Assembly: GCA_017620135.1 (NCBI GenBank)
Contig: JAFZQZ010000027.1
Location: 1 to 64,000 of the forward strand
Direction: 5' to 3'
Source: Bacillota bacterium
GTDB lineage: Bacteria; Bacillota; Clostridia; Lachnospirales; Bianqueaceae
DNA length: 64,000 nt
A program made the position numbers and the translations under genes. This document shows positions 59,787 through 64,000 of this stretch, piece by piece. The number at the start of each line of letters is the position of its first letter. Position 1 is the first letter of the stretch. The notes below the pieces were generated by a model. The model was not told the DNA's origin and did not search any database. It saw nothing but the letters and a program-made list of their open reading frames with translations.

Positions 59787-59883
59787 CCGGTTAGACGTGA
59801 AAACAGACCTTCTTAGCTACGATCATGCGGATGGCACTTTGCTGGTGATAGAATATCCGTATAATCTTATGAAGGAGGTCACA

Positions 59884-60114
59884 ATGATTGACTATAATAA
59901 AGACAAATTTGTTCTTCGCTGCCCCTACTGCGGCGGGGAAGAGATGATCGAAACCTTTCAGTCCTGCTATGGTGCGGTTTCTGCAACGAGCAACAAACTG
60001 GGAGGCAGGACCTTGTATCACATGGTTTGCAGAAACTGTGGAAGTGTTGTCAGAAGCTTTGTCAAGGAACCTGAAAGACTGCTGAAACGAAGAGACAGAA
60101 GAAAGAGTTTTTGA
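59884..60114 (+). CDS. small zinc-ribbon protein
   Basis: A 76-residue protein with a zinc ribbon made of CPYCGG near residues 12-17 and CRNCGS near 51-56. The rest is basic at the C-terminus (KRRDRRK). The ATG at 59884 has the ideal AAGGAGG, so the longer reading from 59797 is rejected. A TATAAT at 59860 with a weak TTGCTG at a 15-base spacing may be its promoter. No named family is recognised; a regulatory or nucleic-acid-binding role is possible. Confidence 0.72.
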   Translation: MIDYNKDKFVLRCPYCGGEEMIETFQSCYGAVSATSNKLGGRTLYHMVCRNCGSVVRSFVKEPERLLKRRDRRKSF

Positions 60115-60127
60115 AAGAGGAAAAGCC

Positions 60128-60349
60128 ATGAAAAATACACATCGCTGCCCGAAATGCGGCAGTATGGATATTCTGTTTGTCAAAGGTTATTCCGGCGCTT
60201 ATGGATCCGGAAACAACATTCCGACAGGATGGACGATTTTCAGTGCTGTAAAAGTGGATCGGTATGTTTGCGGTTACTGCGGATATTCCGAAGAATGGAT
60301 CCGGAAGGAAGATATCCCCAAACTTCGTGAAAAGTTCCCATCAGCCTGA
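60128..60349 (+). CDS. small zinc-ribbon protein
   Basis: A 73-residue protein with one zinc ribbon: CPKCGS near residues 7-12 and CGYCGY near 48-53. Between them is a Gly-rich, Tyr-rich stretch (GYSGAYGSGNNIPTGW). It follows the previous zinc-ribbon gene by 13 bases and they are probably one operon, ending at the terminator that follows. The function is unknown. Confidence 0.75.
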   Translation: MKNTHRCPKCGSMDILFVKGYSGAYGSGNNIPTGWTIFSAVKVDRYVCGYCGYSEEWIRKEDIPKLREKFPSA

Positions 60350-60380
60350 GGACTTTATCGCTGCAAGATTCAGGATGAAA

Positions 60381-60414
60381 AAAGGAGCCATAGCATTTTG
60401 CTACGGCTCCTTTT
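60381..60414 (+). terminator. rho-independent terminator after the zinc-ribbon genes
   Basis: GGAGCC-A-TAGC pairs with GCTA-C-GGCTCC, with an ATTTT loop and TTTT tail. It lies between convergent transcripts and the A-tract may also serve the tRNA operon. Confidence 0.85.
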
Positions 60415-60422
60415 ACTTGATG

Positions 60423-60493
60423 AGGTGCCAATCAGAATCGAACTGATGATAGAGGTGTTGCAGACCTTTGCCTTACCGCTTGGCTATGGCACC
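60423..60493 (-). tRNA. tRNA-Cys (GCA)
   Basis: A 71-base cloverleaf on the minus strand: acceptor GGTGCCA pairing with TGGCACC, a D arm GCCAAGCGGTAAGGC, an anticodon loop CTGCAAC giving anticodon GCA, and a T arm with GTTCGATTC. The discriminator base is T, as is usual for tRNA-Cys. No CCA is encoded. It is transcribed after tRNA-Glu, 5 bases apart. Confidence 0.93.
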
Positions 60494-60498
60494 AAAAG

Positions 60499-60570
60499 TG
60501 ACCCCTGCGGGAATTGAACCCACGTTACCGCCGTGAAAGGGCGATGTCTTAACCTCTTGACCAAGGGGCC
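60499..60570 (-). tRNA. tRNA-Glu (TTC)
   Basis: A 72-base cloverleaf on the minus strand: acceptor GGCCCCT pairing with AGGGGTC, a TGGTCAAGAGGTTAAGACA D arm, an anticodon loop CTTTCAC giving TTC, and a T arm with GGTTCAATTCC. No CCA is encoded. It is the first gene of the two-tRNA transcript. Confidence 0.94.
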
Positions 60571-60598
60571 ATATGTCTTTGCTGATAAAAGCCTGATT

Positions 60599-60627
60599 AG
60601 TATATCATGAGGCCCCGGTAATGTCAA
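60599..60627 (-). promoter_or_regulatory. promoter of the tRNA-Glu/tRNA-Cys operon
   Basis: On the minus strand a consensus TTGACA, 17-base spacer and TATACT. Its -35 box lies 16 bases from the -35 of the divergent SGNH promoter. Confidence 0.9.
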
Positions 60628-60643
60628 GAAGAAAATATTTTTC

Positions 60644-60672
60644 TTGTGTATTTGGCGAAAATGGCGTATAAT
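60644..60672 (+). promoter_or_regulatory. promoter of the SGNH hydrolase-Mrp operon
   Basis: TTGTGT, a 17-base spacer and a perfect TATAAT, divergent from the tRNA promoter. Confidence 0.78.
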
Positions 60673-60744
60673 ACATGGCTGTATATTACTTGGCCGAACG
60701 GAAGATGAAATCATACACGCCAAAACAGTAAAAAAGGATTGCAT

Positions 60745-61917
60745 ATGAAAGGATGGAAATTACAGGCCGGGACAGAAAAGATCCTGTCACTGGTCGTGTT
60801 CGGAATCCTGATTATCGCCGGGGTTGGACTGCTGGTTTTGATCATGCAGGACAAAAAAGTCCTGGCAATGGAAGAAGAAAGTTCCGTCGTTCTTGAGATG
60901 AACATGGAAGAATCTTCTCCGGCTGAATCCCGAAAGGGTTCGGATCAGGAATCTTCTGAGCACATCGATTCTGTTTCTGAACAGTCTTCGAAGGCGGAAT
61001 CTTTGGAAAAGTCCGAAAGACCAGACGAATCAAAGAACGATTCGGAAAAGAAAGACGAATCCTCGGAGGAAAGTTCAGACGACCCGGGGCAACAAAGCTC
61101 TGAGCAGTCACAAACAGAATCAGAAGTAGATTCTGAAACTTCACAGGAAGAATCAGAAGAAAGCAGCGAAGAGGAATCGATCGAAGAGTCCTCTGAAGAA
61201 GAGTCGTCTGAGGAGGAAAGTTCCGAAGAAGAATCGTCGGAGGAGGAATCATCCGAAGAAGAATCTGAGGAATCTGAAGAATCATCCGAGGAAGAAGAAA
61301 GCGGTGAGACGGAGGAGGAGTCCTCAGATGTTGCTCCGTCCGGAGAGCTGGTCATGACATCCGTCGATGACGATTATTTCGCGGACGCTCTGTTTATCGG
61401 CGATTCACGGATCGTCGGATTGTCCGAATACGGAACGATCCGCAACGCGACGTTTTACGCGCAGATCGGTATCTCGAACGCCGGCCTGCTGGAAAGCGGA
61501 GCGCTGCCGGGCGTTCTTTCTTCCGGCAATTACGGTAAGGTCTATCTTTGCTGCGGCATCAACAACATCGGCATGGGTGCTGATACCTGTTTCTCGGATT
61601 TTCTGGACATTCTCGATCTGGTCCGCACCTATCAGCCGGACGCCATCGTCTATGTGATGTCGAATGCTTACGTGACCCCGGAATACTGGTCTGAGCACCC
61701 GGACTTCAATAACGATGAGATCCGCTCTTACAATTACATGCTCGCTTCGCTGGATGACGGAGACCGGACGGTATTCCTGAATATCGCTGGCCTGTTTGAG
61801 AGCGATTACGGTTTCCTGGAATATGAGTCGACCTTTGACGGTATTCACCTGACAGTCGACGGATATGAAACCTGGTCATACTACCTGAAAAACCATGCGA
61901 TGGTTGAAGATAACTAA
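60745..61917 (+). CDS. SGNH hydrolase on an acidic Ser/Glu-rich stalk
   Basis: A 390-residue protein with one N-terminal membrane helix (about 13-35), then a stalk of about 150 residues (45-198) made mostly of Ser, Glu and Asp in short repeats such as ESSEEESSEEE, then a SGNH/GDSL-type domain. The active-site blocks are LFIGDSRIVG (catalytic Ser near 217), CCGINNIG (Asn block near 268) and DGIHLTVDG (Asp and His near 370). It should sit outside the cell with the hydrolase held away from the membrane. Substrate may be an acyl or acetyl ester of a wall polymer. The ATG at 60745 is preferred to a TTG two codons upstream. Confidence 0.85.
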   Translation: MKGWKLQAGTEKILSLVVFGILIIAGVGLLVLIMQDKKVLAMEEESSVVLEMNMEESSPAESRKGSDQESSEHIDSVSEQSSKAESLEKSERPDESKNDSEKKDESSEESSDDPGQQSSEQSQTESEVDSETSQEESEESSEEESIEESSEEESSEEESSEEESSEEESSEEESEESEESSEEEESGETEEESSDVAPSGELVMTSVDDDYFADALFIGDSRIVGLSEYGTIRNATFYAQIGISNAGLLESGALPGVLSSGNYGKVYLCCGINNIGMGADTCFSDFLDILDLVRTYQPDAIVYVMSNAYVTPEYWSEHPDFNNDEIRSYNYMLASLDDGDRTVFLNIAGLFESDYGFLEYESTFDGIHLTVDGYETWSYYLKNHAMVEDN

Positions 61918-61928
61918 AGGAGAAAAAC

Positions 61929-62783
61929 ATGAGTGACGAAAAGAACATGCAGGAAACTGCGATCGAGAATTGCACCCACGACTGTTCGACCTGCAGCGCG
62001 AACTGTGCTTCCCGTGATCCGGGCAGCCTGCTGGAGCCCGCGAACGCGTACAGCAACGTAGGGAAAGTGATCGGTGTCGTCAGCGGCAAGGGCGGCGTCG
62101 GCAAATCATTGGTATCCGGCCTGATCGCTTCCATGCTGCAGAAGCAGGGACTTCACACCGGTATTCTGGATGCGGATATCACCGGCCCCTCGATCCCACA
62201 GGCTTTCGGTGTTCATGAGCAGCTGATGGGTTCTTCCATGGGTATGCTTCCGGCGAAAAGCCGCGGCGGCGTCGATATGGTGAGCATCAACCTGCTGCTG
62301 GAAGACGAGACGGATCCCGTCGTATGGCGCGGCCCCGTGCTGGGCGGCGTGCTGAAACAGTTCTGGGGCGAGACCGTCTGGCACGATGTTGATGTTCTCG
62401 TGGTGGACATGCCTCCCGGAACCGGTGATGTGGCGCTGACTGTATTCCAGTCTCTGCCGGTCGACGGACTGATTATCGTGACCTCTCCGCAGGACCTCGT
62501 CTCGATGATCGTGACCAAAGCGATCAAGATGGCGAAACTGATGAATATCCCGATTCTCGGTATCGTTGAGAATATGAGTTATCTGACTTGTCCAGACTGC
62601 GGAAAGCAGATCAAGATCTTCGGCGAGAGCCATCTGGAAGAGGTAGCGCTGAAGAATGGACTGAAAGTGCTTGGCCGGCTGCCGATCGATCCCGCGATCG
62701 CTGAAAAGGTCGATGCCGGAAAGATCGAAGAAGTCGAAGGCCAGTGGCTGGATGAGTGCCTGAAGGCGATCCGCGAGCTGTAA
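61929..62783 (+). CDS. Mrp/Nbp35 family Fe-S cluster carrier ATPase
   Basis: A 284-residue P-loop ATPase of the ApbC/Mrp group. The deviant Walker A is VVSGKGGVGKSLVSG near 40-54. An N-terminal cysteine set, CTHDCSTCSANC (about 17-28), resembles the extra Fe-S site of Nbp35, and a C-terminal YLTCPDCGKQIKIFG (Cys-x-x-Cys near 221) is the bridging cluster site. These proteins carry 4Fe-4S clusters to apo-proteins, in keeping with the many Fe-S enzymes in the window. A terminator follows. Confidence 0.92.
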   Translation: MSDEKNMQETAIENCTHDCSTCSANCASRDPGSLLEPANAYSNVGKVIGVVSGKGGVGKSLVSGLIASMLQKQGLHTGILDADITGPSIPQAFGVHEQLMGSSMGMLPAKSRGGVDMVSINLLLEDETDPVVWRGPVLGGVLKQFWGETVWHDVDVLVVDMPPGTGDVALTVFQSLPVDGLIIVTSPQDLVSMIVTKAIKMAKLMNIPILGIVENMSYLTCPDCGKQIKIFGESHLEEVALKNGLKVLGRLPIDPAIAEKVDAGKIEEVEGQWLDECLKAIREL

Positions 62784-62793
62784 AGATATCAGG

Positions 62794-62838
62794 ATCCGAC
62801 GTGGAGCGGTGAGGAGCCGCCGAGCGTCGGATTTTTTT
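62794..62838 (+). terminator. rho-independent terminator after the Mrp gene
   Basis: ATCCGACG pairs with CGTCGGAT, with an inner GCGG/CCGC-like helix, then a run of seven T. Confidence 0.9.
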
Positions 62839-62860
62839 GTTTTTATTCGATGAATAGCTA

Positions 62861-62889
62861 TTGAACTAAATGTCGGCGCGTGCTAAAAT
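62861..62889 (+). promoter_or_regulatory. promoter of the hprK-glk operon
   Basis: TTGAAC, a 17-base spacer and TAAAAT, 43 bases before the HPr kinase start codon. Confidence 0.7.
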
Positions 62890-62932
62890 TGATTTCAAAT
62901 GTAGTTGAAAAAAATGTGACAGGGAGGTGGCT

Positions 62933-63895
62933 ATGGCTGAGGGAAATTCTGTATCTCTGAAAAAACTCGCCGAGCAGTTTCAACTGCGTGTTGTCACTTC
63001 CGAGGATCTGCTTCAAGGCCGGGAGGTCACGAATGCCGAGATCAACCGCCCGGCGCTTCAGCTGACCGGTTTTTATGAGTATTTTGAGCCTTCCCGTGTA
63101 CAGATCGTCGGGAAGGTGGAATATTCTTACCTGCAGTCTCTCACGCACGAAGAACGGGTTCGGATCCTGGAACGCCTTTTTAGTACAAATATATCGTGCC
63201 TGATCGTCTGCCGAGGCGTCGCGGACCAGATCGATGAAGACTTTGTCAGGATCGCCGAGAAGTACGCGACCCCGGTACTGGAGACGCAGGAGGCGACGAG
63301 CCGATTTGCCTCCAAACTGATCCAGTATCTGACGGATGAACTTGCCCCTCGCATTTCCATGCACGGCGTTATGGTGGATGTCTTTGGTGAAGGGGTGCTG
63401 ATCCTTGGAGAAAGCGGCGTCGGGAAAAGTGAGACGGCGCTGGAACTCGTTGAGCGCGGCCATCGTTTGATCGCGGATGATATCGTCGAAGTCCATAAGA
63501 CTTCACAAAATGAGCTGATGGCACGCGGCGTCGATGTGATCCGGAACCTGATCGAGCTGAGAGGGGTAGGCGTTCTGAATGTGAAAGAGCTGTACGGCGT
63601 ACAGGCGGTCCGTATCAACAAGACGATCGATATGGTCGTCCAGCTGGAGCCATGGGTCCCCGACAAACTTTATGACAGGGTAGGACTGACGACTGAGACA
63701 ATGACGATCCTGGAAACGGAAGTGGCACTGTATCAGGTACCGGTCATGGTAGGTCGTAATCTGGCGATGATCATCGAGGCGGCGGCGCTGAATCACCGTC
63801 AGAAAAAAATGGGCTATAACGCGGCCGAGGAGCTTCGTGACCGCGTCAATGAAAGTATAAAAAGAAAAAAGCAGAAGAAAGATCTGCAAAACTAA
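62933..63895 (+). CDS. hprK: HPr kinase/phosphorylase
   Basis: A 320-residue bifunctional enzyme that phosphorylates HPr at Ser46 and removes the phosphate, controlling carbon catabolite repression. The Walker A loop is GESGVGKSE at about 159-167, with the conserved His in MHGVMVDVFG just before it; the HPrK signature around IRNLIELRGVGVLNVKELYG (about 200-219) and the C-terminal MVGRNLAMIIEAAALNHR helix are intact. The N-terminal domain spans 1-130. The ATG at 62933 has AGGGAGGTGG upstream. The next gene is a glucokinase, the arrangement seen in many Clostridia. Confidence 0.95.
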   Translation: MAEGNSVSLKKLAEQFQLRVVTSEDLLQGREVTNAEINRPALQLTGFYEYFEPSRVQIVGKVEYSYLQSLTHEERVRILERLFSTNISCLIVCRGVADQIDEDFVRIAEKYATPVLETQEATSRFASKLIQYLTDELAPRISMHGVMVDVFGEGVLILGESGVGKSETALELVERGHRLIADDIVEVHKTSQNELMARGVDVIRNLIELRGVGVLNVKELYGVQAVRINKTIDMVVQLEPWVPDKLYDRVGLTTETMTILETEVALYQVPVMVGRNLAMIIEAAALNHRQKKMGYNAAEELRDRVNESIKRKKQKKDLQN

Positions 63896-63910
63896 AGGAG
63901 GACAGGCATC

Positions 63911-64000
63911 ATGATTTATGCAGGCATCGACCTGGGGGGCACCACGATCAAAGCGGCTCTTGTGACGGAAAACGGTGAGATCCTCTGCAAGAAGAGCATC
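63911..64000 (+). CDS. ROK family glucokinase, 5' end only
   Basis: The first 30 codons of a ROK sugar kinase, cut by the window edge. The N-terminus MIYAGIDLGGTTIKAALV contains the phosphate-1 ATP-binding motif D-L-G-G-T-T. It follows hprK by 15 bases with an AAAGGAGG site, the usual hprK-glk order of Clostridia. It should phosphorylate glucose with ATP; this is inferred from the start and its position. Confidence 0.88.
   Translation, partial: MIYAGIDLGGTTIKAALVTENGEILCKKSI

Noticed and set aside
59797-59883. 29-codon N-terminal extension of the first small zinc-ribbon protein
   Set aside because: The ideal AAGGAGG lies directly before the internal ATG at 59884, while the upstream start has no ribosome site.

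Overview
The window looks like chromosomal DNA of a moderately GC-rich Bacillota of class Clostridia, probably a gut or rumen anaerobe. The evidence is: GGAGG-type ribosome binding sites; an hprK gene followed directly by a ROK glucokinase; tRNA genes without an encoded CCA end; ferredoxin-type aldo/keto reductases; VanZ, DUF4230, BspA-like LRR and PocR-AraC genes; and no prophage, IS element, rRNA or CRISPR. The species cannot be named from sequence alone.

Left part (0-24 kb). A lipoprotein gene is followed by a long rightward operon: an FRG-domain protein, a ParE/ParC-like type II topoisomerase pair, a DUF5058 membrane protein with a second membrane protein and an M20 dipeptidase, and small membrane and acetyltransferase genes. 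A short leftward operon (threonine-aldolase-like enzyme, TIM-barrel isomerase) diverges from a LUD-YhhN-DUF4230-VanZ-GNAT-oxidoreductase-M28-M28/VanY-GH4 run. Leftward genes follow (MFS transporter, TIM-barrel epimerase, and a 573-residue protein of unknown family). Three intergenic gaps of about 380-450 bases here carry arrays of short inverted repeats.

Middle (26-42 kb). This part holds a membrane-anchored metallophosphoesterase, a divergent Ser/Thr-kinase-like protein, a second DUF5058/partner pair this time followed by an M19 dipeptidase, a C-S-lyase-type aminotransferase, an aldo/keto reductase, a TIM-barrel/TolB-propeller fusion, an old-yellow-enzyme-type flavoprotein and a zinc-ribbon membrane protein. 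A leftward sugar operon then encodes epimerase, isomerase, FGGY kinase and class II aldolase, facing a divergent PocR-AraC regulator.

Right part (43-64 kb). Here are a flavodoxin, a 2'-5' RNA ligase and an ABM-domain monooxygenase, then a strong promoter driving two tandem 750-residue proteins with PI3/4-kinase-like catalytic motifs (the most striking genes here), two tandem ferredoxin-type aldo/keto reductases, a flavodoxin lipoprotein, a TIM-barrel gene with an ABC exporter, a racemase, an intracellular LRR protein, a PaaK/CapK-like adenylating enzyme, two zinc-ribbon proteins, tRNA-Glu and tRNA-Cys, an SGNH hydrolase on an acidic stalk, an Mrp/Nbp35 ATPase, HPr kinase and the start of glucokinase.

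The recurring theme is peptide and sugar scavenging: several metallopeptidases, two paralogous transporter-like membrane pairs each tied to a dipeptidase, four TIM-barrel sugar isomerase/epimerase domains and four aldo/keto reductases.
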